Origin: Euborellia annulipes
Lineage: Eukaryota > Arthropoda > Insecta > Dermaptera > Anisolabididae
Assembly (NCBI GenBank): GCA_023213315.1
Contig: JAKCPI010011637.1
Span: 1-64,000, forward strand
Reading direction: 5' to 3'
DNA length: 64,000 nucleotides
Shown: one piece after another, positions 22,131 through 33,420 of the stretch
How positions within the stretch are numbered: position 1 is the first letter of the stretch
Layout: each line of letters opens with the position of its first letter
Position numbers and translations under genes: made by a program
Notes under the pieces: model-generated
What the model was told of the DNA's origin: nothing
Database searches by the model: none
What the model saw: the letters and a program-made list of their open reading frames with translations, nothing else

Positions 22131-23140
22131 AACTCTATCTAACATATGATACATGTTATTAATTCTTGAATTCCCCCTGATTCCAGAGAACTAAAGCCCT
22201 TTTAATTATATGATCTAATTTGGAAGTTATTAGCGATCAAAGTTAAGCTTATATTCGACCTTAATGACGTCAACACTCAATTCTATTGTATTATCGAAAA
22301 AGCTTATTTAGCATTGCCTGATTAAAACCAAATTTTTACCAGAGATTTATAATTAAAAAATGAGTTTTTTCTAAAGTTTCATTGAGATTGGTAAAGAAAT
22401 AAATAAAATATTGACTATTTTGTAAATTGAGTTTTAGAATTTGGGATCTCAGATTCAAGCCTAGACACGGTTCATAGACGGCTCTCTTTACCCATCCGGG
22501 ATCCCGAATTCTAAAACTCAATTTACAAAACAGTCAATATTTTATTTATTTCTTTACCAATCTAAATGAAACTTTAGAAAAAAACTCATTTTTTAATTAT
22601 AAATCTCTGGTAAAAATTTGGTTTTAATCAGACAATGCTAAATAAGTTTTTTCGATAATATAGAAAATTGAGTGTTGACGTCATTAAGGTCGAATATAAG
22701 CTTAACTTTGATCGCTAATAACTTCCAAATTAGATCATATAATTAAAAGGGCTTTAGTTCTCTGGAATCAGGGGGAATTCAAGAATTAATAACATGTATC
22801 ATATGTTAGATAGAGTTTTTGGTTTAATTACATTAAGGCATAAACAATCTGACGTTTGCTCATTGAATAATTTGAAAACTATCCATGCTATTGCTATTTG
22901 GATTATAAATTATTAAACAGCATAAAAAGTAATGAAAAATGATATATCATATGTGAAATATTAACATTTTTTTAATACTTCTTTTATTTCATGTTTCTTA
23001 TATGGCTTATTTCTACTTGAAATAATTAACTAAAGTGTGGCGTAGGTGGTTAATTCGACCAAAAGTAAGCTATATTTTTTTCCATTCTCCCGTAACCAAA
23101 CTTCGCGAGTTCAAATCCACCTCCTACACTTTTTTTTTTT
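22131..23140. mobile_element. Foldback element, copy 2, left arm truncated
   Basis: Nearly base-for-base copy of 13940-14946, including loop and right tRNA-like end. Only about 310 bases of the left arm remain (22131-22455), joined to unrelated sequence ending CGTGCTCCACA. The right end shows GCGTAGGTGGTTAATTCGAC, GCGAGTTCAAATCC and a T run. Confidence 0.8.
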
Positions 23141-23788
23141 TATTCTTAACTGTTTTTTATACCTCATGTGAGGGGGAGGGCTGGCGTATAAATTTTTAAA
23201 ATTTTATATTCAAAATAAAATTTAATTCCCAAAATAATAAAAACCTCGTGCAGCTCACAACTAGGTCGGTCCCCTTTGTTTTGTGCCCCCAGCCCAGTTG
23301 CGCCCGTGGCGGGCGCCTGTTTTGCCACGCCCTCGTTACGGCCCTGATGAACATCAAAGTACGTTTTTTCAACTTATCTTTAAGAGACATGCCCCCCTCT
23401 ACAAAAAATCCTGCGGTTGCCCTTGCATGAAATATGTAAGTGATCTGCTTTTTTATGCATGTTATTGGCGGCTTCTCACTTTAAGTAATTTTAATAAATT
23501 AAAAAAAAAAATATTTGTTAATATAGAATCCCAAAAATTTAACATTTAAATATCGGTACATTTTTATTCTTTTAAAAAATATAATTTTTTTTATTCAAAT
23601 TTTATTGATTCAATAAATAACACAACTCTGCTTACAATTGTTAGAGCCAAAATGCCGGCCCTGAAATTCTGGCGCCTCTGGACCTAGGGACACAAAAAAA
23701 GTAACGATACTTTACTCATTTGAGTACTTGATTGCCGGTATCGAATGAAAAGTACTCATTTAAATATACATTTTTATTAAAGTCTTTT

Positions 23789-24221
23789 AGGGAGTTGCTG
23801 TGACATCCCGTCCTGTGGAAGGGACGTAAAGAAGATTCCCTCTCAGTGCGGATTAAAGGGGGGGGGCGATCGCCCCCCCCCCCCCGACAAAATGGCATTA
23901 ATCCGCCACTGTCTCAGTGATGCATTTTTCGAAAGGAGTAGGCTACACGCCGGTGCTGAGGGAGTCCCTCCTCAACTAGGACATCCTCCATAGCATAGAA
24001 GAGGTTGGATATAAGAAGCCGGTTGGAACCAGAAATAAGGATTAGTTCACTAGCTAGAGATGAAAGCAGGAGGAGGAGCTAGAGATAGGAAATGATGTAA
24101 CTTCACGGGGTGCCGGTAGATGGCCACGGCCAGAGGCCGGTTGGGTTTGAGGTGTGTGTCTTCGTAAACGAAAGCACCTCGGGTAAATAAACGGGGATCC
24201 CGATATTTCAAATAATAATAA
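23789..24221 (+). mobile_element. Retroposed element with 13-bp TSD and AAT tail
   Basis: The 13-mer ATTAAAGTCTTTT is repeated exactly at 23776-23788 and 24222-24234. The insert is GC-richer than its surroundings and ends with AATAATAATAA. A long target duplication plus a simple 3' tail indicates target-primed reverse transcription (SINE or truncated LINE). No coding region is recognised, and a hAT-like insertion interrupts it. Confidence 0.7.
23849..23911. mobile_element. 63-bp hAT-like insertion nested in the retroposed element
   Basis: Flanked by the exact octamer TCTCAGTG (23841-23848, 23912-23919). It begins CGGATTAA and ends TTAATCCGCCACTG, so the left terminus appears to lack the CAGTGG found at its right end and in the related copy at 33224. 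The missing bases could reflect slippage on the repeated CAGTG. Confidence 0.65.
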
Positions 24222-24309
24222 ATTAAAGTCTTTTCGATATCAATTTAAACCTTATATATATATATATATATATTTTAATTACGATCCTGCAAAGAATATA
24301 GCATATTCT

Positions 24310-24905
24310 TTTTTTTTCTCTCTTTTTTACATATACAAGTTTTGAGTCCAAAAAAGTGGGTCCCGCAAAATTGGTCTGTGTGTCTGTGCGTGTGTGGACA
24401 CTTTTGACCATGAAGGAAATGAGCTAGGAGGTTGAAATTTTATATTTAAGTTAGGCACCTTTTAAACTCGTGTTAATAATCTTTTAAACAAAATCGGCCA
24501 AAAAGTACTAGTACTTTACTGATGTACTTTTTTTCAGTTTTTTTCGATTTTCTCAAAATTCGCTCCAAGGATTTTTTTAATTCATAAATCGACTATTTTT
24601 TAGATGCTCTTTAAAATGTATATTCTCATTTTGCCGTTGAAATCTTCTGAAGACCACTTTACTCTTGTTCTTCATAGGAAAGATAGGAGAAATGATTGCC
24701 ATTGTAACAGAATTTTTTTTTTTTTTTATTAGATTAAAAATCAATGAGATTCCCTACTTTTTTGAAGTTGATATAAAAGAAGGTCGATATTTGTGGAAAA
24801 GACTAACATTTAATATAATAAATAAAAGTTTTTCTCAAAACAGGTATATAATAGTACTTTCTCATATATATTAATTATAGCTAAATATAAGAGAAAGTAA
24901 AAATA
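24310..24905 (-). mobile_element. 0.7-kb hairpin-ended repeat, degraded
   Basis: Complement of the family interior from the AAAAAAGTGGGTCCCG segment to GGAAAGATAGGAG, with a remnant of the TATATA palindrome at about 24850-24903. Insertions and substitutions are frequent. Confidence 0.6.
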
Positions 24906-25120
24906 ATGAAATTGTAAAAAATTCATTTTATGTGATATTTCTTCTCTAAACAGGATTAACAAAATAAATTAGTCTACTCTTGGAAATCTTGAATATCCGG
25001 AATGGAAGGAATTTAAAATAGGTTTGTCAATTTGCCAAGATCAGAACTAAGTAGAGAAAGAGACCCCTCTGAAAAGAGCAATTTTTTCAATTAAACAATA
25101 CCTCTACTCTCTAATTTGTT

Positions 25121-25395
25121 TTTTTTTGTTTTTTTTTTTTTTTTTTTTTAAAACATTCACACTTTTTTCTCATTCACACGCACTTTCACACAGTCTTTTC
25201 GGCAACTGAGGCCATTTAAGACTTTTTACGATAATCAGTATGTTTAATATATCAATTGGGGGGTCCAGGCATTTTTATTTAAGTCATTTGGTATCCAAAT
25301 GCCTTAAATAAAATTATCGGACTGCCTGGGGTCCGAACCCGAGACGTTCGGTATAGAAGGTAGGCACGCTACCAACTACTCCAAGCCCCTTGGCC
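25121..25395 (-). mobile_element. tRNA-derived SINE with 12-bp TSD
   Basis: The 12-mer CTCTAATTTGTT flanks the element exactly (25109-25120, 25396-25407). On the minus strand it runs from a tRNA-like head (complement of about 25325-25390, with GGGTTCGGACCCC-type B box) through the palindromic ATTTGGATACCAAAT segment and GGCCTCAGTTGCCGAAAAGAC to a terminal A run. The TSD and A tail show retroposition by a LINE machinery. Confidence 0.88.
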
Positions 25396-25630
25396 CTCTA
25401 ATTTGTTAAAAATAAATAAGTTAAAATAATAAGTAATTGAAATAATTATTTATTAACTCGAATAGATATTAATCAAAATTACAATAATATATATTATTTT
25501 CTATAGATAACACAAACAAATAATAAACATTTTAAAGTATGTCTTTATATAAAATAGTATTATTTAGAAATATCAAGTTTAAACATTATATTAAATAATC
25601 GTCTGTTTTTAAAAATATAAGATGAGAAAA

Positions 25631-25636
<6 letters not shown>

Positions 25637-25676
<40 letters not shown>
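25637..25676. repeat. (TA)n microsatellite
   Basis: About 20 uninterrupted TA dinucleotides. Shorter TA runs occur at about 24252-24274, 25842-25862 and 33459-33478. Confidence 0.9.
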
Positions 25677-25687
<11 letters not shown>

Positions 25688-25699
25688 CTTAAATACCTG

Positions 25700-26608
25700 T
25701 ATTTCTTTATAAACTTTCCTACTGAATGAAGTTTTTTTTTTATTAATCCAAGGTATAGTATTTTTCTTCTTAGAGTTTGGAAGGATCTTAATCCAGGGTA
25801 TGATCAAAAAATATTTTTAGATTACATATTGCAATATTTATTATATATATATATATATATATTTTGGAGCCAACCAGCTTGGCAAAAAACATCTTCAGCG
25901 CTCTGTAAAGTTTTTTAAAAGACACAACAATCAGATTAAAGATTTATTCAAATGTATATATATTTATATAATTAAACCTTAAAAATTTGAATAATCGTTT
26001 TCACTCTTGAAAAGTTTTTAGTTTAAAATTAATTTGTTAATTATTTTGAAAAAAAAGTTTTGAGAGTGGATAGAGCTTTTCAGATTTTGATGAATGAATG
26101 TTTGAAAAAACTTTTGTTCTCATTTTATGCCAGTATTTGTTTTGTTATTAGATTTATGTGTTTTAAAAAACTTTACAGAACTATGATAATGGTTCTGGCA
26201 TATTAATTGAAACAAGAACCTCAGCTGGTGGGCTCCATAATAAAATCTGAACAAAAATACCATCAAGTTATATATACTGTATATATACGTATATTTAAAT
26301 ATTACGTTTCGACTAGAGATAGTAGTTGATGAAAATTTTAGTTATCAGATCTAGATGGACAATTGGAGAAATCTCTGATTTTAATTAGACTATGGATATT
26401 AAAAAAAATTTGCCATCTTGAGATTACATTGTCGAATTGCCACTCCAGCATAGTAGTGGAAGCACCTGCAATACGCTAATCCCTATCTCACCATTCAGGT
26501 TTTTATATAAAATATTTTCTCCATTATTTTCATTTAAAATTCAATAACTATTAAGATATATAAAAAAATAGAGATATATTAGTTTAGTTATAGTAATATT
26601 ATATAAGC
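25700..26608. other. No gene seen; downstream of the TPR gene
   Basis: AT-rich sequence with short TA runs. It may include the 3' UTR of the minus-strand TPR/RGG gene that ends at 26609. I see no clear transposon ends or other coding sequence. Confidence 0.4.
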
Positions 26609-29600
26609 TTAATCTTTCCACATTTGTGAATTAAACAACTTCTTAAGTTTTGCTTTTTTATCTTTGTCTTTTGATATTTTAGCATCATCATCTTTTGAGG
26701 AAGATTGTGAATTTGAGATTGGTGAAATATTCACTTTATTTTCTTGCTTTTTATTCATCCATGTAGGCTCAAAAGACATTGTGGATCGAGGAATTATTTT
26801 TGAAACATTTTCTTGAGTCTTAGGTTCTGATTTGCACTTCGCTTGTTTATTAATTTCGGGTTCAATTTTAATTGTTTTCAACTTATCTAATGTTTTTTCA
26901 TATTCTTCTTGTTTAACTTCATTATGCATTCGAATTTTTGTTAGATCTTCATTTGAAAGACTTGGACTATATTTTCGTTGATTTCTTGTTTCTGATGTTG
27001 GTCGTCGCTCGTTGTTTGGATAATTTCTATTATTTTGTTGTTGTTGTGGCTTTCTATTTTGTAAACTTTGCGATCTCGCATAATTTCCCTCATTTTGCGA
27101 GAACGGTTTTTGATTTTTCTGAAAATTATTTTGTCGCTCGATATTTGGGGATTGTCTATAATTTTGTTGTTGTTGTTGTTGTGGCTTTCTATTTTGTAAA
27201 CTTTGCGATCTCGCATAATTTCCCTCATTTTGCGAGAACGGTTTTTGATTTTTCTGAAAATTATTTTGTCGCTCGATATTTGGGGATTGTCTATAATTTT
27301 GTTGTTGTTGTTGTTGATGTGGCCGTCTATTTTGTAAACTTTGCGATCTGGAATAATTTCCCTCATTTTGCGAGAAAGGTTTTTGATTTTTCTGAAAAGT
27401 ATTTTCTTTTTCATTTTTTCCTAGATAGGAAGGTTTTTCTGTTATTGGCGAAATAGAACGATTGCTCGTTAGACTGTCGACGCTATTATTGCGACTTCTA
27501 CACCCTGATCGCCAATTTTCAAATTTTTTAAACGGATTTGAATCATCTGATTGGCGATTTTGTTGTTCATTATTTCTTTTATAATTTGAAAATTGAGGAG
27601 AAATAGAACGACTGCTTGTTTGACTGTCGACACTAGCATTACGACTTCTACACCCTAATCGCCAATTTTCAAACCCTTTAGACTTATCTGAATTATCAGA
27701 ATGTTGTACAATATTTTTTGCATGTATTTTAAACTCGTCACTCTTTCTAGAGCTTCGTGAAGTACTTCTGGAAGAATTTCCTCTTCCTCTTCCCCGTCCT
27801 CTGTTACTTGAATCTCTCGTCTGACTTCCTCGCCCATCATTACCTTTGAATGATCCTTCTCCTCGTCCACGACCTCTTCCTCGCCCGCGCCATTGACCTC
27901 GTCCTCGAGGTCGTCCCTTTCGTGTAGGTATTTGTTCTTCTTCTTTAATAATCCTCAATATTTTTTCTCTCTGTGGCTGAGGATCACCTCGTAGCATTTC
28001 GGGATAATTATCAGCAAAATAGATTATTAGACCTTTATATAAATCAAGTTCTTCTGCATTTTTGTATGTTCTATTTTTTATCATTGTTCGAATTTCATTT
28101 GAGATTATTTCTAACATATTATGAGGTTTTTTCATTCCTTTTATAAAGTTACATTTGCTTTCCTAAAAAAAGATAAATTTTTATTATTAAAATATTAAGA
28201 AAACAAATATATCTTTTTAAAATTGGATTTTTTTTCAACGATTTATGCCCGTTTGCACCAACAACATGTAACTGCAAAGTTGAAAAGCATGCATGTGCAA
28301 TCTTTTGATACAAGCATAACCTAAAAAGCGAAATGTGGTATTTTACCTTATTATTCAACTATTTATTTATGGAATATATATTTTTTTGAAACACATGCGA
28401 TGGAGGCCCAAATAGATCTTAAGACCCGGTTTCTTGTTGGTAAATTCAATTGTAAGATGTAAGCCGAGCTTAAGATCTAAGATGTGGTGGTGCAAACAGG
28501 CATATAAATATTTAGTAATGTGAAAGTTAAATGATATTTTAACATTTATTTACTTGAAATTTTTTTTTAATTGATGAGTAAATGGGTAATGAGTAAATTA
28601 TACAGTCATTTATTTACCTTTACTCTCTCCGTAGCCTCTCCCAATATAATGGCATTTTTCCAATATTTAACTGCTTTATAAATATCCTTTTCAATCATAT
28701 AATAAACCCATCCTAATTGCATATTAATCTCAACAATACGTGGTTCTTGTTTTTCATAGAGAGGTAACAACTTTTCCAAACGTTCAATAAGATTAACATT
28801 TTCTTTTTCATTTTCTAAACGTATAAGGTCCATATGAGCTCCAAAACAGCCACCATCAGCAGAAAGTTTATAGTACCTTAAAAAAAGATAAAAATTTTAG
28901 TGATATTTTTTTTGCTTTATGTTAAGATTAAGATGTGTAAAAAGAATTATTTGATTTATAACTAATTAAAAGGGCCTGGAGAGTTGGTTTGTCTGTAGCC
29001 TAAATAACAGGGCCGGCTCTATGTGTAAGCACAGGATGCGTCGCATCGGGGCGCTTCCGTATAAGGGCGCCATAATTAACGCAATACAGGCGAGGAAAAA
29101 ATTTTCCGTGAGAGACCGAGCCCTGAGTGAAGGCAAGCTTAAAGGGAGTAGAAAAAATGCTAACCATGGCTAACCATCTACGTAGAATGAGGGTACACAT
29201 GAAACCACTTAGATGCGTTTTGTCATGTGATTGCTTGACTAAGGAGCTCAATGAGGAAAGGCAGCCAGCATAACTTTTATATTATTTCATAGACGTTTCT
29301 GGAGCGCGTCGATGAAATAATATAAAAGTTTTTATTTATGCTGGCTGCCTTTCCTCATTGAGCTCCTTAGTCAATCATCACCACAGCCGTTTCTATTCTT
29401 CATGTGATTATTTAATTGTTTTTATAAAAGAAGATGGAAATCTTTATTTGTACTACGATTTGGAGTCTAAGCAGATTGAGGTCAACCCAGACAGAATACC
29501 ACATATAGCCAAACTCACCTTAGATATCAAAGGCAAATCCAAATCTCTGGGATATCACGAATATGTTTATTAGAGCTTTTTTGGTTTATATTATTATTAT

Positions 29601-32346
29601 GGGAATTTTTTATTAAAGATCAGATTTGTATTATTTATTTATTATAAATATAAATACGTTTCGACTGCTTATTCTGCAGTTGAAAGGTTGTACAGTATTT
29701 ATATTTTTAATAAATAATTAATAACAAATATGGTCTATAATTAAAAACTATTGATAGAACTGTAGGACAAGAAACACAAGCTTTCCAGTAACATCTAGAC
29801 TTGGAAAGTAGACAGATTGAGACTCCAAAGTCAATCGAAAAACAAACATTATTACACACAGATACAAATACAAATTTAAACAACTTAGACAACCATTGAT
29901 TTAGTACCAGCAAAAGTGTGGCTCTAAAATCAAAACACAACTATAATTTTCTAATCATACATTCTTTAAAATGGCTCTAAAAGGAAAGTAATATCGGGTA
30001 AATTTCAACAAACAACGCGACTCAACCCGAGAAAAATTCTTCATATATATATCGAGTCCATCTCGGTGAATTGTTGAAAGCGACATTTTTGGCGAAATTT
30101 ATATTTGCTTTATTATGGAAACCGATGGAAACTAGTCATCATTCTGGAACAAACTATACCTTTTTTGTAGTAGAAAATAAAAGGTGGAGCAGCTATGTTA
30201 ATTTCTTTATTTAGGAACCCACAGCAAAGTTTCGGTAGACTATGCGACCATCTCCATGGCTAGAGTTCAGTCAACAGAAAAACCTCTTAACCTCTAAACC
30301 TCTGTTGACTGAACTCTAGCCATGAAGATGGTCGCATAGTCGACCGAAACGTCGCTGTGGATTCTTAAATAAAGAAATTAACATAGCTGCTCGACCTTTT
30401 ATTTTCTACTACATACTGATTCAGCTATTCGCCTAGCTAATATACCGACCCCGCACCGCGGGAATAATACATGTAAGGCAAGGACAGAAGAAGAAGATAT
30501 TTTCTGTTCAAGGTCGTAAGAAAAATTAAATAATCTAGCTATTATATTACCGAGACCAGAGTCAATGTTCATATTTGCAATTTGTTAACCAGTGCTTACG
30601 GATCTCGGAGAATAATAAGTCAGATTTATGCCCCGATTAAAAATATTTTTTTTCTCGGGTACCTATATCTGAAACACACTTACTTTGCAATTAGCCAAAT
30701 GGTTTCCCAACAGCCATTTAATTAAAGTAAAAAAAAAAAAAGAAGCTATTATATTGCAAACTATTTGACATAAAATAACTTACTTTAGCGCTTTTTCGAT
30801 TTTTCCTTGTTTTTCATGTTGCTGACCTAAAACATGTAATACCATTAAATTGTTTGGAGCTAAAGAATAAGCTTTGTTCAGGCACTGTTCAGCACGTTCA
30901 GGGTTCTTGAATGGTATTGGAAATTTAGAAAATGCTTTAGCGCAGCGTATATTCAAATGAGCACAATTTGGACGAAGACGTAGGGCTTTACTAAAAAAAA
31001 AATGAATTAATAATTCTTTTTTATTAAAAAAAATAAGAATATATCAATATTATAATATTTAAATTGGGATCAAAATTTGTAATTGGAAATATATATGTAT
31101 AGATTGATGGTCAATATTAAAGCATAATCATGCGCTTTCTCATGTGATTATTTTGTATTGTTTTTATAAAAGATTTAAATCTTTATTGAAATTCTCTTCT
31201 AAATTTTAAGCACAAAAGTTTACGTTAAACATTTTTCTTTAAAAAAAAAAACAATGAAATAATCACATGGTAAACCTATGGGACTGCTTTAATATTGACC
31301 CTCCCTTGAACATGGTAGATACTGGTTTGCCTTGAGTTTTCTTTTATAAGAATTTCAAGGAAAGATTAGAATGATTAGGGATCAATCGCATACCATTGTG
31401 CAAACACAATTCACTTTTTATGGTACCTATTCTTCGCAGCAACTCTTTAGGATTATTCTAACAAAAGCCTCTATCATTAATAGAAATTAATATACAAATA
31501 AAATGGCCCAATCTCTCATTGAGTCATTCAAATTATTAAAAACAAAAATTAAAATTATAAATATTAATAGATATTTACTTAAAATGATGACAACTTTTTT
31601 CGTTCAATTTGTATATTTCCTCCTTTCTAGCTTTGGTTAAATCTTGACGATGTTTTGAAAATATTTTAAAAGCTTTTTCTTGAAGTGCCACTGCGTAAAA
31701 AACCATATAGCTGGGATCTTCTCTTAAACTAAGAGCCTTTTCATAACATTTAATCTCCTCTTGATCGGGGATTTGAAAATTGGAACAGACATGTCGAGAT
31801 CGAATCAGGACTTTTCCAAGAAGGAAATGCCACTCAGGCTGTTCAGGATCTAATTTGATACTTTCTTTAAATAAATCAATTATTTCAGTGAAATTTTGAT
31901 ATTGATATTCCATGGTGAAGGTTCCTTTGAAACCTAAGATTGCTGCTCTATTTGGCTTGTTAAAAGAAGAGTCGATCGAATCAAACACCTTTTTTGCTTC
32001 TGAAATAAGATTATTCTCAATGTATGCATAGCATTTGAATATTTTGAGAAAATAAGAAATCGCCTTTTGCGATTTATAAAAATAATGTTCATCAGTCATT
32101 GCTTGAAAACGTAGTTCATTTGTTCTCAAAATAGCTAGGGCTTCAGGAATATTTTTTTGTTTTATATATTCAAAAAATAATACAGAATTGAGAACAAAAA
32201 ATCGAAATATAAATCCTCCTTCATCAGCCAATTCCTCCAATTTCTCCAGACGTATCTGTAATTTTCGATTCTGAGTTTGATTCTATTTTCCAAACAAATG
32301 GACTGTCCAATTTTTCTAATTTTTTTAACAAATTCTCCTTTTCCAT
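26609..32346 (-). CDS. IFIT-like TPR protein with RGG and Q/N-rich tail, apparent frameshift
   Basis: Minus-strand exons 32346-31579, 30990-30784, 28876-28618 and 28162-26609 join in phase to about 928 residues if one base is skipped near 32255-32285. Residues 1-410 are helical TPR units in the order of the vertebrate IFIT family: an N-terminal LDSPFVWKI like the IFIT HFTW helix, then LFKESIKLDPEQPEWHFLLG, AEQCLNKAYSLAPNN and YKAVKYWKNAI. The last exon adds an RGG/RGRG segment (about 493-540), two FENWR-GCRSRN-SVDS repeats, and three 43-46-residue units with KNQKPFSQNEGNY, SQSLQNR and poly-Q, ending in a Lys-rich tail. IFITs bind RNA; RGG and Q/N-rich segments favour RNA binding and condensates. 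An RNA-binding cytoplasmic role is inference. The frameshift could be a sequence error or a real lesion. Confidence 0.7.
26941..27410 (-). repeat. Coding tandem repeat, three Q/N-rich units
   Basis: Three units of roughly 130-140 bp within the last exon of the TPR/RGG gene, each with a (TTG)n tract on the + strand that encodes 4-6 Gln. Units 2 and 3 are almost identical at DNA level outside the Gln tract, so expansion is recent or maintained by conversion. Length polymorphism in the Gln tracts is likely. Confidence 0.85.
28248..28501. mobile_element. TIR element in TPR-gene intron
   Basis: GCCCGTTTGCACCA at the left and TGGTGCAAACAGGC at the right face each other about 225 bases apart, between the last two exons. 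Flanking ATTTAT/ATAAAT words prevent a firm duplication call. Confidence 0.6.
29237..29372. repeat. Inverted repeat in TPR-gene intron
   Basis: GACTAAGGAGCTCAATGAGG and the inverse CCTCATTGAGCTCCTTAGTC bound long matched arms that continue through GGCAGCCAGCATAA and AATATAAAAGT. The loop holds GACGTTTCTGGAGCGCGTCG. Upstream, a hAT-like CAGGGCCGGCTCTA start lies at about 29008. Confidence 0.75.
30168..30412. repeat. Inverted repeat (110-bp arms) with hammerhead-like words
   Basis: Arms 30168-30277 and 30302-30412 match closely. Each contains GATGGTCGCATAGTC followed by ACCGAAAC, the same arrangement as in the 2483-2761 element, and TAAATAAAGAAATTAACAT. It lies in an intron of the TPR/RGG gene. 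Confidence 0.75.
31108..31300. mobile_element. Tc1-like MITE in TPR-gene intron
   Basis: GGTCAATATTAAAGC and GCTTTAATATTGACC are inverted ends, and the subterminal CATGTGATTATTT / GAAATAATCACATG pair matches the element at 51524-51719. TA duplication was not established at this copy. Confidence 0.6.
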
Positions 32347-33082
32347 TTTGATTTATCAATGTTATCTAAAAAATTTGAGAAATTTAATAATTAGAAGTGA
32401 TGTTTATATGAGAAAAAGCACTATTTTTAATCAAAGCTACAATTGATTCCTTGTTCAACAAGTAAGGTAGGTGGAATTTTTGGTCTTAAGTAAGAATGCA
32501 ACTAGAGCTTGCTATAAAATTTATTTCCTCGCTGATTTTTAAGTTTGTTCAGATTTGATTCCTTCCCTCCTCCCATATGAATTCCAAAATTAGAGCCTAT
32601 ATTTGTCTAATTAATATAATTGCACTCCCTATCACAAAAGATAACAAGGCTTTGTCTACTTTGTTTTGATGCATTTATATATTAATCTACCGATATATAC
32701 CCTTTGGAAGTTTAATTCTGTGAACAGCAGGTTGTCTTGTAATGCACAGATAGTTTCATGTCATCATCAAGTTTATATGGATAATTATTTGTAAGAAATA
32801 AAGAATGAATACAAAAAGCTCGACAACAATCATAATAAAATGTATTTTTATATTTCAGTTGTCAATATCTAAAAAAAATTTCTGAATAAAGAAATTATAT
32901 ATATACTAGAGGGAGCGCCCCGCCTGGGGGGGGCTTTCCCTCTGGGGGGGGGCCCCCCCCCCCCCCCCCCCCCTCTCTTCTATTCCTTCTTTTTTTTTTT
33001 TTATTTTTTTATTTTTTTATTTTTTTTTTTAATTTTTTTTTTTTTTTCAAAAAAATTTAAATTTTTTATTATAAATAAAAAT

Positions 33083-33113
<31 letters not shown>

Positions 33114-33223
33114 TTTATATATAAAGATACACAGTATATATATCATCTTTTAATAAAGAGAGAACTAACACCCTGTTGAATACAGAAATAAACTTTCAGT
33201 ATTTCCTCATTAAACTGGTCTAC

Positions 33224-33420
33224 CAGTGGCGGATTAATGCAATTTTGTCGGGGGGGGGGGTTATTTAAGGACTTTGTCGGCATCTATGGCCATTTAGACC
33301 CCTTTCCTATTTATTTAAATTGATTGGTAACAAATTCAATTGAAATTAAAGAGAGAAAATCATAATTTCTTTAGATTACTAGTTTTTATAACTTTTCGAA
33401 TTTCTTCAAATAAGATTGGA
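33224..33420. mobile_element. hAT element, right end missing
   Basis: Starts CAGTGGCGGATTAATGC and shares the GGCATCTATGGCCATTTAGA segment and downstream 100 bases with the intact copy at 7266-7506, but runs into unrelated sequence at TTCTTCAAATAAG with no closing inverted repeat. Confidence 0.7.

Noticed and set aside
27655..27870. Alternative frame over the RGG segment
   Set aside because: Shadow of the low-complexity coding exon in the main frame.
28149..28358. Minus-strand 69-codon ORF just upstream of the RGG exon
   Set aside because: Overlaps the TIR element at 28248-28501 and the splice acceptor; it is intronic.
32920..33110. Possible gene-regulatory poly-C/poly-T tract
   Set aside because: Pure homopolymer blocks more likely reflect slippage or assembly uncertainty than function.
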